In this document: piece by piece, positions 1-9,678 of the stretch
Layout of the letters: each line of letters starts with the position of its first letter
Position numbering within the stretch: position 1 is the first letter of the stretch
NCBI GenBank assembly: GCA_010028775.1
Contig: RHAF01000024.1
Span: 1 to 16,686 of the forward strand
From: Verrucomicrobiota bacterium
GTDB taxonomy: Bacteria; Verrucomicrobiota; Verrucomicrobiia; Methylacidiphilales; Verrucolacustridaceae
Length of the DNA: 16,686 nucleotides
Direction: 5' to 3'
The notes under the pieces: generated by a model
Told to the model about the DNA's origin: nothing
Database searches by the model: none
What the model saw: only the letters and a program-made list of their open reading frames with translations
Program-made: the position numbers and the translations under genes

Positions 1-165
1 TACCGCAAGCAGGAATGGGATAGGGCCAAGGCGGCCTTTGGTGAGTCCCTCAAGGCGAACCCGAATGACAAGTTAAGCAAGATTTACATCGAACGTTGCG
101 ACTACTTCCACCAGAACCCACCGGGCGGAAAATGGGACGGGGTGTGGGTGATGAAGGAGAAATAA
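1..165 (+). CDS. C-terminal end of a probable adenylate/guanylate cyclase (TPR tail), partial
   Basis: The frame is open from base 1 and ends at a TAA at 163-165, giving 54 residues of a protein that begins outside the window. The visible part starts YRKQEWDRAKAAFGESLKAN, which has the spacing of a TPR helix pair, continues with a KIYIERCDYF segment and ends WDGVWVMKEK. This combination of a final TPR, an IERC.YF segment and a terminal WDGVW.M..K is one I recognise from the C-termini of CHASE2-domain adenylate/guanylate cyclases, membrane proteins that make cyclic nucleotides. The catalytic and CHASE2 domains are not visible, so the assignment rests only on the tail. It reads in the same direction as the tRNA and uvrB, with a 64-bp gap before the tRNA. 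Another TPR protein sharing this tail remains possible. Confidence 0.6.
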   Translation, partial: YRKQEWDRAKAAFGESLKANPNDKLSKIYIERCDYFHQNPPGGKWDGVWVMKEK

Positions 166-192
166 TTCCAAGATCCGTCTCTGGCGAAGGGA

Positions 193-220
193 TGGACGGA
201 AACGGGGAATCCGCTACCTT
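193..220 (+). promoter_or_regulatory. Weak candidate sigma70-type promoter for tRNA-Lys (and uvrB)
   Basis: TGGACG at 193-198 (4 of 6 matches to TTGACA) is followed after 16 bp by TACCTT at 215-220 (3 of 6 matches to TATAAT). Initiation about 7 nt downstream would fall just before the tRNA 5' end at 230. The -35 candidate overlaps the right arm of a 6-bp inverted repeat (TCCGTC 174-179, GACGGA 195-200) that could instead be a weak terminator for the upstream gene. The matches are poor, so this is only a pointer to where the promoter ought to be. Confidence 0.22.
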
Positions 221-229
221 TCCAAAGCG

Positions 230-301
230 GGGTCGTTAGCTCAATGGTAGAGCTGCTCCCTTTTAAGGAGTAGGTTGTAGGTTCGAGTCCTACACGACCC
301 A
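230..301 (+). tRNA. tRNA-Lys (anticodon TTT)
   Basis: The 72 bases fold into a complete cloverleaf. The acceptor stem is GGGTCGT/ACGACCC (7 bp, 230-236 with 294-300), the D stem is GCTC/GAGC, and the anticodon stem is GCTCC/GGAGT (one G-T pair) with loop CTTTTAA. The T arm is GTAGG-TTCGAGT-CCTAC and the discriminator base is A301. The anticodon TTT reads AAA/AAG lysine codons, and the acceptor stem matches that of E. coli tRNA-Lys as I remember it. The 3' CCA is not encoded (TCT follows), so it must be added by nucleotidyltransferase. The gene sits only 8 nt upstream of the uvrB start codon and on the same strand, so the two are almost certainly on one transcript. Confidence 0.96.
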
Positions 302-309
302 TCTTCCAG

Positions 310-2346
310 ATGAATTTTCAAATCGAGTCCCCGTACGCGCCTGCCGGGGACCAACCCGCGGCGATCGACGCACTGGTTCGGCGTTTGAAGGCGGGGGAAA
401 AACATAACGTGCTGCTTGGGGTCACCGGTTCTGGCAAGACGTTCACAATCGCCAACGTCATCCAGCAGATGGGCCTGCCCACCCTGGTGATGAGCCACAA
501 CAAGACTCTTGCGGCCCAACTCTACAGCGAGCTGAAGTCCTTTTTTCCCCATAACGCCGTCGAGTACTTCGTGAGCTATTTTGACTATTACCAACCCGAG
601 GCTTACATCCCCCGAACCGACACCTACATCGAAAAGGATTCCTCGATCAACGAAGAGATTGAACGGTTGCGGTTGTCGGCCACCACCAGTCTGCTGACCC
701 GCAGGGATGTCATCGTGGTAGCGAGTGTCTCCTGCATCTATGGGTTGGGATCGCCGGATGACTACGAGCGGATGATCCTGGCATTGGAACCGGGCATGAA
801 GATTTCCCGCGAGGACCTTTTGGCCCGCCTGGTGGAGATTCAATACGAGCGCAACGATCTGGCTCCGGAACGGGGACAGTTTCGGGTTCGCGGCGACGCC
901 ATCGAGATTCTGCTGGCCCATGAGGACGCGGGGGTACGTGTCGAATTACTGGGAAACGAGATCGAAAGAATGACCCGTTTTGAGCCCCTGTCCGGGGATG
1001 AGCAAGGCCGCCCAACCCGGGAAATCCTGACCCCGGCAAGGCACTATGTGACACCCGGGGAGAAAATGAAAAAGGCGGTGACCGCCATCCGCAGCGAACT
1101 ATCCGAGCGTGTCGCTGAATTCGAGTTGTCGGGAAAACTTCTGGAGGCGCAACGCCTGAAAATGAGGACGGAGTACGATCTGGATCTAATGGAGGAAATG
1201 GGCACGTGCAGCGGCATCGAGAACTATAGCCGCCATCTGACGGGCCGGAAACCCGGGGAAAGGCCCAACACTCTTTTGGACTTCTTCCGCGGGGATTTTC
1301 TCATGGTGATGGACGAGAGCCATGCCACGGTGCCGCAGGTGGGCGGAATGTATGCCGGGGATCGGAGCAGAAAGACGGTCCTGGTCGAACACGGATTTCG
1401 GTTACCGTCGGCACTGGACAACCGACCGCTGAAGTTCGAGGAGTTTGAGTGCAGCCTGCCCCGGGTGATATACGTTTCCGCCACACCCGCCACATTCGAA
1501 CTGCTCAAGGCCAAAGGACAGGTGGTCGAGCAGGTGGTCCGACCCACCGGGCTTCTGGATCCTCCGGTGAAAGTGCTTCCGCTCAAGGGGCAGGTGGACC
1601 AGACCATCGCCCTATGTCGGGACAGGGTGTCCCGTCAGGAGCGGGTCTTGGTGACCACCCTGACGCGTAGGACTGCGGAGGATCTTGCGGAGTATCTTAA
1701 GGAGGCCGGTCTCAAGGCGCGCTACCTGCACGCCGAGGTTGATGCGATCGAGCGGGTTGAAATCCTGCGGGAATTAAGGTCCGGGGAAATCGATATCCTC
1801 GTGGGAATTAACCTCCTGCGGGAGGGATTGGACCTACCTGAGGTGTCCCTGGTCTGCATCCTGGATGCGGACAAGGAGGGCTACCTACGCTCGGAGACCT
1901 CCCTGATCCAGACCGCTGGAAGGGCGGCGCGGCATATCAACGGGGAGGTGGTTCTCTTCGCCGACAAGATGACCAAATCCATCCAGGCACTGATCCGGGA
2001 GACGGAGAGAAGAAGAGCCAAACAGCAGGAGTACAACCGGCAGCACAACCTCGAGCCAAAATCGGTGGTTCGGGGGGTGCAGGAAAGCCTGCAGACCATC
2101 GTGCGATCGGCGAGAGGCATTCTCGACAAGGTAGGGGGAGGACAAGCCACGGCGGATGCTCGTGAGGTGCTGAAACAACTCGAGGAGGAAATGTGGGAAG
2201 CTGCGGAGAAGCTGGAGTACGAGCGTGCAGCGCTGTTGCGGGACCAGATCGAGGAGTGGAAAAAGAGCAACGGCTTGGAAAGCCCGATACCCACCGCCCC
2301 GAACGAAACCGTGACCTACCGAAAAAAAACAGCCAGAAAAAAATAA
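310..2346 (+). CDS. uvrB: UvrABC excinuclease subunit B
   Basis: This 678-residue protein is the damage-verification helicase of nucleotide excision repair. It is loaded onto DNA by UvrA and recruits UvrC for dual incision. Family features appear in order: the N-terminal SPYAPAGDQPAAI segment (residues 7-19); Walker A GVTGSGKTF (37-45); the aromatic beta-hairpin YFVSYFDYYQPEAYIP (86-101) that threads between DNA strands; the motif II box DESH (335-338); motif VI QTAGRAAR (534-541); and a C-terminal UVR domain at about 620-652 for UvrC contact. Length is normal for UvrB. ATG 310 is the first start after an in-frame TAG at 271-273 inside the tRNA, and the N-terminus matches the family, so the start is secure. 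There is no Shine-Dalgarno sequence between the tRNA and the ATG. The C-terminus is a short basic tail ending RKKTARKK. The stop codon lies 4 bp from the stop of the convergent gene. Confidence 0.97.
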   Translation: MNFQIESPYAPAGDQPAAIDALVRRLKAGEKHNVLLGVTGSGKTFTIANVIQQMGLPTLVMSHNKTLAAQLYSELKSFFPHNAVEYFVSYFDYYQPEAYIPRTDTYIEKDSSINEEIERLRLSATTSLLTRRDVIVVASVSCIYGLGSPDDYERMILALEPGMKISREDLLARLVEIQYERNDLAPERGQFRVRGDAIEILLAHEDAGVRVELLGNEIERMTRFEPLSGDEQGRPTREILTPARHYVTPGEKMKKAVTAIRSELSERVAEFELSGKLLEAQRLKMRTEYDLDLMEEMGTCSGIENYSRHLTGRKPGERPNTLLDFFRGDFLMVMDESHATVPQVGGMYAGDRSRKTVLVEHGFRLPSALDNRPLKFEEFECSLPRVIYVSATPATFELLKAKGQVVEQVVRPTGLLDPPVKVLPLKGQVDQTIALCRDRVSRQERVLVTTLTRRTAEDLAEYLKEAGLKARYLHAEVDAIERVEILRELRSGEIDILVGINLLREGLDLPEVSLVCILDADKEGYLRSETSLIQTAGRAARHINGEVVLFADKMTKSIQALIRETERRRAKQQEYNRQHNLEPKSVVRGVQESLQTIVRSARGILDKVGGGQATADAREVLKQLEEEMWEAAEKLEYERAALLRDQIEEWKKSNGLESPIPTAPNETVTYRKKTARKK

Positions 2347-2350
2347 AAAA

Positions 2351-2845
2351 TCAACGGAGGGTGCAAACGGAGTAGGTGGGGATGGGAGCCAGGCTTTTCG
2401 ATCCATTGGAGGCGGCGATTTCGAGAAGTGTGACGATTTCCACCAATTCCCCCTTGCTCTGCCGGAGTAGAGCTGCTCCCGAGGCAAGTTGGGAGCCACG
2501 ATCGAGCACGTCGGCCACCATGAGAATCCGACAACCGGCCGGGATCGAGGCCAAATCGAGGATCGGCCCTCGTCCCGAAGGCTGAAGCACGCCCAACCCG
2601 CACCCGGTGAAGTAGGCTAGGGGGGAGGCAAGAGGGATGGCGGAAGAGTCGTAAGCGACGACCAATTCAATTCGTCGCCGCTGATAGCGTTCATTCAGGT
2701 CGGCGCAGGCAAAACGGAAGAATTGACCATCCCGGTAAATCCCATCGGTGACGTACTGGGGTTCGCCGGCCCGCCGGGCGCTTTCAATCGTGCGGACGGC
2801 GCCCAGAAGGCGGTCCCTGGCACTGCGCAGGGCTGGGGTTTTCAT
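2351..2845 (-). CDS. Phosphoribosyltransferase-like protein with degenerate PRPP loop
   Basis: The protein has 164 residues, the size of a small type I phosphoribosyltransferase. The order of elements fits that fold: a segment IELVVAYDSSAIPLASPLAY (59-78), like the start of adenine or orotate PRTase cores, then a hydrophobic strand leading to a PRPP-loop-like stretch ILMVADVLDRGSQ (107-119), then a helix and LVEIVTLLEI. The canonical loop has two acidic residues followed by a TGG(T/S) turn. Here the first acidic residue is A111, D112 remains, and the turn is RGSQ, so PRPP binding or catalysis is doubtful. The ATG (2843-2845) overlaps the upstream sigma-factor stop as ATGA and is preceded by GGAGGAGGAG, so the start is clear and translation is probably coupled. 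A catalytic enzyme with a relaxed loop, or a PRTase-derived regulator in the manner of PurR or PyrR, are both possible. Family assignment is by pattern only. Confidence 0.6.
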   Translation of the reverse strand: MKTPALRSARDRLLGAVRTIESARRAGEPQYVTDGIYRDGQFFRFACADLNERYQRRRIELVVAYDSSAIPLASPLAYFTGCGLGVLQPSGRGPILDLASIPAGCRILMVADVLDRGSQLASGAALLRQSKGELVEIVTLLEIAASNGSKSLAPIPTYSVCTLR

Positions 2846-3696
2846 GACTCCTCCTCCGTGACAGGCAACTGTCCCCCCTTGGGGCGGGCATCGAGTGCGG
2901 AGCGGAGTTTTTTTAGGGCGACGTTCTGGATCTGGCGGATCCGTTCCCGGGTCACCTTGAACTTTCTGCCGATCTGCTCAAGGGTCGGCGGCGTTTCGTC
3001 GGAGAGGGGAAAGCGGAGGGAAAGGATGGCCCGCTCCCTGGCATCGAGAACGTGCAGGACACCGCGGAGTTCCTTGATGAGGTTTCGGCTTTCCAGCTCC
3101 CGTCCCGGCATGACGGCAGTCTCATCGGCGATCAGGTCCCCGAGCTCGGCATCGGCTTCGTCGCCAACGATCGCGTTGAGGGAGGCGGGCCGCATGGAGA
3201 TTCGGCGGAGCTGGGCCACCCGCTGGGGAGTGATGCCGATTTCCTTGGCCAGCTCTTCGTCGGTTGGCTCGCGTCCGAGCTCATCGGAGAGTTGCATGGC
3301 GATCCTTCGCATCTTGGCCAGCTTGTCGACCAAATGGACGGGAAGGCGGATGGTTTTGGACTGGTTGGCCAAGGCGCGGCGCACGGCCTGTTTGATCCAC
3401 CACGCCCCGTAAGTGCTGAATTTTGTGCCGCGACCGGGGTCGAAACGTTCCACCCCTTTCATCAACCCGATGTTACCTTCGCTGATTAGATCGAGCAGGG
3501 GGAGGCCAAGCCCGGCATAGTCATTGGCAATCTTGACCACCAGGCGAAGGTTGGCCCGGATCATCTGCTCGCGGGCGGCACGATCCCCCTTTCTGATTCT
3601 TTTCCCAAGTCGGACCTCATCGGCGCGGGTCAAAAGAGGAATCTCCCCGATCTCTTTCAGGTAGGCCCCCAGTGCCCCTTCGCGGTCATCGCGCAT
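2842..3696 (-). CDS. RNA polymerase sigma factor, sigma-70 family (RpoD/RpoS-type, group 2-like)
   Basis: The protein has 284 residues and carries regions 1.2 to 4 but no region 1.1. Region 1.2 is LGAYLKEIGEIPLLTRADEV (9-28). Region 2 runs from about 46 to 110 and includes ISEGNIGLMKGVERFD (71-86) and TKFSTYGAWWIKQAVRRAL, the core-binding and -10 recognition helices. Region 3 follows, with the acidic finger DAELGDLIADE (182-192). Region 4.2 is the helix-turn-helix TLEQIGRKFKVTRERIRQIQ (238-257), which reads the -35 element. The short length and missing region 1.1 point to a group 2 alternative sigma rather than the primary factor. ATG 3696 is the only ATG/GTG/TTG after the ppdK stop, which lies in the same frame. 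Its GGAGG (3697-3701) directly abuts the ATG, an unfavourable spacing. The gene follows ppdK by 60 nt and overlaps the PRTase-like gene by ATGA. Confidence 0.92.
   Translation of the reverse strand: MRDDREGALGAYLKEIGEIPLLTRADEVRLGKRIRKGDRAAREQMIRANLRLVVKIANDYAGLGLPLLDLISEGNIGLMKGVERFDPGRGTKFSTYGAWWIKQAVRRALANQSKTIRLPVHLVDKLAKMRRIAMQLSDELGREPTDEELAKEIGITPQRVAQLRRISMRPASLNAIVGDEADAELGDLIADETAVMPGRELESRNLIKELRGVLHVLDARERAILSLRFPLSDETPPTLEQIGRKFKVTRERIRQIQNVALKKLRSALDARPKGGQLPVTEEES
2848..2857 (-). promoter_or_regulatory. Strong ribosome binding site of the PRTase-like gene, inside the sigma-factor coding region
   Basis: The minus strand reads GGAGGAGGAG here; its leading GGAGG lies 7 nt before the ATG at 2845. 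The repeat encodes three consecutive glutamates near the sigma-factor C-terminus (TEEES). It is the only strong and correctly spaced Shine-Dalgarno sequence I see in the window, and it fixes the start of the downstream gene. Confidence 0.75.
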
Positions 3697-3756
3697 CCTC
3701 CAAGAATGCGGGCAAAAAGGTGCCAGGGAAAGGCGAACCGAACTGCCGGGGAACGG

Positions 3757-6519
<2,763 letters not shown>

Positions 6520-6575
6520 GGTTAAAAAGTGAAGCGTATGTGAATGCCAGCGAGGGGCCTTTTTTGCAAGCCCGA

Positions 6576-7340
6576 TCAGGCGGCTTTGGGAGGAAGTTCC
6601 GCGGCCTTGGGGCGGCTTTTCCAGGCGGATTCCTGAAAAGAGAGCACCTGGTGAATGCCTTTTTCGGCCAAGGACAAAAGTTCGTGGAACTGTTCGCGGG
6701 TGAAGTCATGTTCTTCGCCACCGGCCTGAACCTCGACGATTTTGCCCGCACCGGTCATGACCACGTTCATGTCGACCTGGGCATCCCGGTCCTCCGGGTA
6801 ATTGAGGTCAAGGATCGCCTGGTCGTCCAAAAGGCCGACGCTGATCGCGGCCACCGGGGTACGGAGGGGGTCGGTGCCCAACCGTCCCGCAACCTGAAGG
6901 CGTTCGACAGCCCTGCGTAAGGCGAGGCAGGCCCCGGTGATGGCGGTGGTCCGGGTGCCTCCGTCGGCGGCCAGCACATCGCAGTCGATCCAGAAACTGC
7001 GGGGACCAAGGGCTGTCAGGTCGGTGACGGCCCGCAGACTCCGTCCGAGAAGCCGCTGGATCTCGGTGGATCTCCCGTCGACCTTGCCCCGGCTGGAGTC
7101 GCGCGGTTTGCGGTCCGGGGTGGAAGCGGGGAGCATGGAATATTCGGCGGTCAACCAACCGCCCGGCACGTTTTGCTCCTTCATCCAGCGGGGCACGGTC
7201 TCATCCACGCTGGCGGCGCAAATGACTTCCGTTTTTCCGCACCGCAGAAGGACGGAGCCCACAGCGTGGGGGGCGATATCCCAAATGCAGGATAAGGGAC
7301 GCAGTTCGGAGGGGGATCGACCGTCAACGCGGGTGTTCAT
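6576..7340 (-). CDS. rph: Ribonuclease PH
   Basis: RNase PH is a phosphate-dependent 3'-5' exoribonuclease that trims tRNA 3' ends and takes part in rRNA and structured RNA turnover; the family works as a ring hexamer. The 254-residue protein has the expected layout: RVDGRSPSELRPL at the N-terminus, GKTEVICAASVDETVPRWMK, the signature region KPRDSSRGKVDGRSTEIQRL followed by GRSLRAVTDL (with the RNA and phosphate-binding arginines), then CDVLAADGGTRTTAITGACL and LDLNYPEDRDAQVDMNVVMT, whose acidic residues contribute the metal site. Length is close to the usual 240-260. The ATG at 7338-7340 overlaps the folD stop as ATGA, so translation is probably coupled to folD; no good Shine-Dalgarno sequence is visible. 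The C-terminus is a short Lys/Ala/Pro-rich tail. It shares the run with a second probable ribonuclease, the beta-CASP protein two genes upstream. Confidence 0.97.
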   Translation of the reverse strand: MNTRVDGRSPSELRPLSCIWDIAPHAVGSVLLRCGKTEVICAASVDETVPRWMKEQNVPGGWLTAEYSMLPASTPDRKPRDSSRGKVDGRSTEIQRLLGRSLRAVTDLTALGPRSFWIDCDVLAADGGTRTTAITGACLALRRAVERLQVAGRLGTDPLRTPVAAISVGLLDDQAILDLNYPEDRDAQVDMNVVMTGAGKIVEVQAGGEEHDFTREQFHELLSLAEKGIHQVLSFQESAWKSRPKAAELPPKAA

Positions 7341-8221
7341 GAGATGCTACTCTCGGCGGCGCGAAGGGTATTGGAAAGCAGAAGAGCGATGGTCATCGGG
7401 CCAACCCCGCCTGGGTTCGGGGTGATGGCCCCGGCGACCATGCGGACGGATTCGGAATCCACATCCCCAACCAGACGATAGCCGCGGGAATCCGAGGAAT
7501 CAGAGATCCGGTTCACTCCCACATCAATGACCGTGGCTCCGGGGCGAATATGTTCCGGCTTCAAAAAATGGGGCCGCCCCATTGCACCGACAAGGATGTC
7601 GGCCTGCCGGGTGATGGCCGGGAGGTCGCGGGTGCTGGAGTGGGCGAGGGTCACGGTGCAGTCGGCGCCCGGGGATTTGCGGGCGAGGAGCACGGAGAGG
7701 GGGCGTCCGACAATCTGGCCGCGACCCACCACCACGGCGTGTTTTCCGGCAGTGGGTATCTGACCCAACCGAAGGATCTCAAGAATGCCAGCGGGGGTGC
7801 AGGGCAGGAATCCCGACGGGTCATCGAGGAGGAGTTTCCCGAAGTTCACCGGATGGAATCCATCCACATCCTTGTCGGGGGAAACACGGGCGTAGACAAG
7901 ATTGTTGGGGAGACTTTTGGGCAGAGGGGATTGGATGAGGATGCCGTGAACTTTGGGGTCGGCGTTGAGGGCATCGATTTCGCGCAGAAGTGAGGGCAGG
8001 GAGGTGTTTTCCGGAAAAACGAGGGTCCGGCTGGAGATTCCGACCTCGGCGGCGCGTTTTTCCTTACGGGACACATAGGCTCTGGAGGCGGGATCCTCTC
8101 CAACCCGGATAAAGACAAGGCTGGGGGTAAGGCCCAGTTTGTGAAGGGCCTGGACCCGTCGGGTTGTCTGCTGGTGGATTTGGGAGGCAAATGCTTCCCC
8201 ATCGAGAATTCGGGCGGACAT
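7337..8221 (-). CDS. folD: Bifunctional methylenetetrahydrofolate dehydrogenase / methenyltetrahydrofolate cyclohydrolase
   Basis: FolD interconverts 5,10-methylene-, 5,10-methenyl- and 10-formyl-tetrahydrofolate, supplying one-carbon units for purines and initiator tRNA formylation. The 294-residue length is typical. Signatures in order: SRAYVSRKEKRAAEVGI with Y49 and the catalytic lysine K53; GILIQSPLP with Q97; DKDVDGFHPVN (117 onward, with D120); the Rossmann motif VVVGRGQIVGRPL for NAD(P) binding; and the C-terminal TPNPGGVGPMT. The Rossmann motif has glycine where most family members have serine (VGRS.IVG), a conservative change. The ATG at 8219-8221 gives the normal N-terminus (MSARILDG), though no Shine-Dalgarno sequence precedes it. 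It lies 68 nt downstream of the beta-CASP gene and overlaps rph by four bases. Confidence 0.96.
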   Translation of the reverse strand: MSARILDGEAFASQIHQQTTRRVQALHKLGLTPSLVFIRVGEDPASRAYVSRKEKRAAEVGISSRTLVFPENTSLPSLLREIDALNADPKVHGILIQSPLPKSLPNNLVYARVSPDKDVDGFHPVNFGKLLLDDPSGFLPCTPAGILEILRLGQIPTAGKHAVVVGRGQIVGRPLSVLLARKSPGADCTVTLAHSSTRDLPAITRQADILVGAMGRPHFLKPEHIRPGATVIDVGVNRISDSSDSRGYRLVGDVDSESVRMVAGAITPNPGGVGPMTIALLLSNTLRAAESSIS

Positions 8222-8289
8222 GGGAACATATTGCCGTGAAGGCCACCCCGGTGAAAGTGGGAAGAAATCGGATATAGTTTGGGTTAAAC

Positions 8290-9648
8290 CTAAAAAAGGG
8301 GGATGGGTTGGCCGGGAGGAGGTTGGACGATTTCCATGCCGGGCCTTTCCCGGGCAAGGGTCGAGGCAAACCAGGATTGGGCCTCAGGGTCACCGTGGAC
8401 CAGGAGAACCTTGGAGGGCTGGGCGGATTGGCAAACCCAGCGGACCAGTTCCTCTCGGGTGGCATGGGCGGTAAGATCGAAGTAACGGACCTCGCACTTG
8501 ACCGGAAGGGGTCCGGAGGAATCCCCCCAATCCAATTGCCCCCCCTGGCCGGTGGCGCGGAGCTGACCGGCCGGGGAGGAGGGCTCGGTGTAACCGACAA
8601 AAAAGATGGAGTCGTGTTCGCGGGGAAAAAAGAGACGGGCGATCGAATGGCTGGTGGTATGGGGGGTCATCATGCCGGAACTGACGAGGTAAATGTGGCC
8701 GGCGCGCGGGCGTAGGGTGGGAATCCGGCGGGGATCGAAGGTTTCAGGCTGGACCTCGGCGATCAGCCGGAGTCCGGCCTGCTGACGCGGCGCCAAAGAG
8801 CGTTGCCGGTCATAGACCTCGGTCAGAACCCGCCCCAAACCCCCGATGTAAATCGGGGCGGGTGGAATTTTTCCGTCCAAGCGCGCCTGATGCAGCAGGG
8901 CAAGCATCTCCTGGGTCTTGCCGAGGGCGAAGACCGGCATGAGGACCGCCCCTCCACGGGCGAAGGTGGCGCGGATAGCGGAGAGAAGTTCTTCCTCGAA
9001 AAAGGCGCGGTCCTGTTGGGGAGGGTTGGCTTGGGCGCCGCGGGTGGTTTCCATGATGACCGTGTCGAGGGGGCCGGCGGGCGGTTGGGCGGAGAGCATC
9101 AGGGTTTGCCGCTGGAGGTTGAGGTCGCCGGTGTAGAGAGCGCGTTTCCCCTGGTGACGGATCTCGGTCAGGACGGATCCCAGAACGTGGCCGGCGTCGT
9201 GAAAAACAAACTCCAGATCCCCGCCGTTGGGCCGCAGGGGTCTTTGCAGCGGCATGTGTTCCCATGTGACGACGCAATCATCGACGCCCCGGTGGGTGTA
9301 GAGCGGATAATCGGCGTTGCCCTTTTCGCGGCGTTCGCGGGTCATGACGTTGACGGAATTATGAAGGAGGGGTTCAGCGAGCGCGGAGGTGGCGGAGGTC
9401 AACCATACTTTGGCCTTGGGGTGGGCGGCGGTGACCAGCGGCAGGGAGCCAATGTGGTCGTGGTGGGCGTGGGAGACGAGGATGGTTTCCAGTCTTTTTG
9501 GGATGCGGTCGAGGAGCGGGGTGGCCGCCCAACCGTCCAAACGGGGATGCATGCCGGAATCAAGAAGGACGGAGGAACCATCTGCCTCCAGGAGGTAGCT
9601 GTTGGCTCCGATTTCCGGGGCCCTGGTCAGATTGGTGAAGGTGAGCAT
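8290..9648 (-). CDS. Metallo-beta-lactamase / beta-CASP family RNA-processing protein (CPSF73/YSH1-like)
   Basis: This 452-residue protein has the two-domain design of beta-CASP ribonucleases related to eukaryotic CPSF73 and bacterial YSH1-like proteins, which cleave RNA using a two-zinc site. Zinc ligands are visible: motif 2 SHAHHDHIGS (H60, H62, D64, H65), motif 3 H154 in DAGHVLGS, and motif 4 D175 in LYTGDLN. The beta-CASP cap follows, with PVFALGKTQEML and VSSGMM. Motif B is H395 in FDLTAHATREE and motif C is H418 in LLVHGDPEAQ. All catalytic positions are intact, so it should be active. The substrate cannot be told from the sequence. The start at 9648 gives a natural first strand (MLTFTNLTRAPEIGANSYLL) but has no Shine-Dalgarno site. 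It lies 30 nt after the chaperone gene and upstream of folD-rph, so two ribonucleases share one gene run. Confidence 0.9.
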   Translation of the reverse strand: MLTFTNLTRAPEIGANSYLLEADGSSVLLDSGMHPRLDGWAATPLLDRIPKRLETILVSHAHHDHIGSLPLVTAAHPKAKVWLTSATSALAEPLLHNSVNVMTRERREKGNADYPLYTHRGVDDCVVTWEHMPLQRPLRPNGGDLEFVFHDAGHVLGSVLTEIRHQGKRALYTGDLNLQRQTLMLSAQPPAGPLDTVIMETTRGAQANPPQQDRAFFEEELLSAIRATFARGGAVLMPVFALGKTQEMLALLHQARLDGKIPPAPIYIGGLGRVLTEVYDRQRSLAPRQQAGLRLIAEVQPETFDPRRIPTLRPRAGHIYLVSSGMMTPHTTSHSIARLFFPREHDSIFFVGYTEPSSPAGQLRATGQGGQLDWGDSSGPLPVKCEVRYFDLTAHATREELVRWVCQSAQPSKVLLVHGDPEAQSWFASTLARERPGMEIVQPPPGQPIPLF

Positions 9649-9678
9649 GAACGGCAGGCCGGAATCACGGCCGCCGGA

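Noticed and set aside
174..200. Inverted repeat TCCGTC/GACGGA after the cyclase-like gene
   Set aside because: Six-base stem with a 15-nt loop and no T run; too weak to annotate as a terminator on its own.
241..921. 226-codon open frame on the minus strand over the tRNA and the start of uvrB
   Set aside because: It lies antisense to a secure tRNA and the conserved UvrB Walker region, and its translation shows no recognisable domain; it is a shadow of GC-rich coding sequence.
2723..3412. 229-codon plus-strand frame antisense to the sigma factor
   Set aside because: Ser/Arg-rich translation typical of a shadow frame opposite a conserved sigma-70 protein.
6545..6575. Possible hairpin GGGCTT...AAGGCCC on the minus strand between rph and ppdK as a terminator
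   Set aside because: A short stem with a bulge and no T tract on the minus strand; it is not good enough to call, and the adjacent genes may be co-transcribed.
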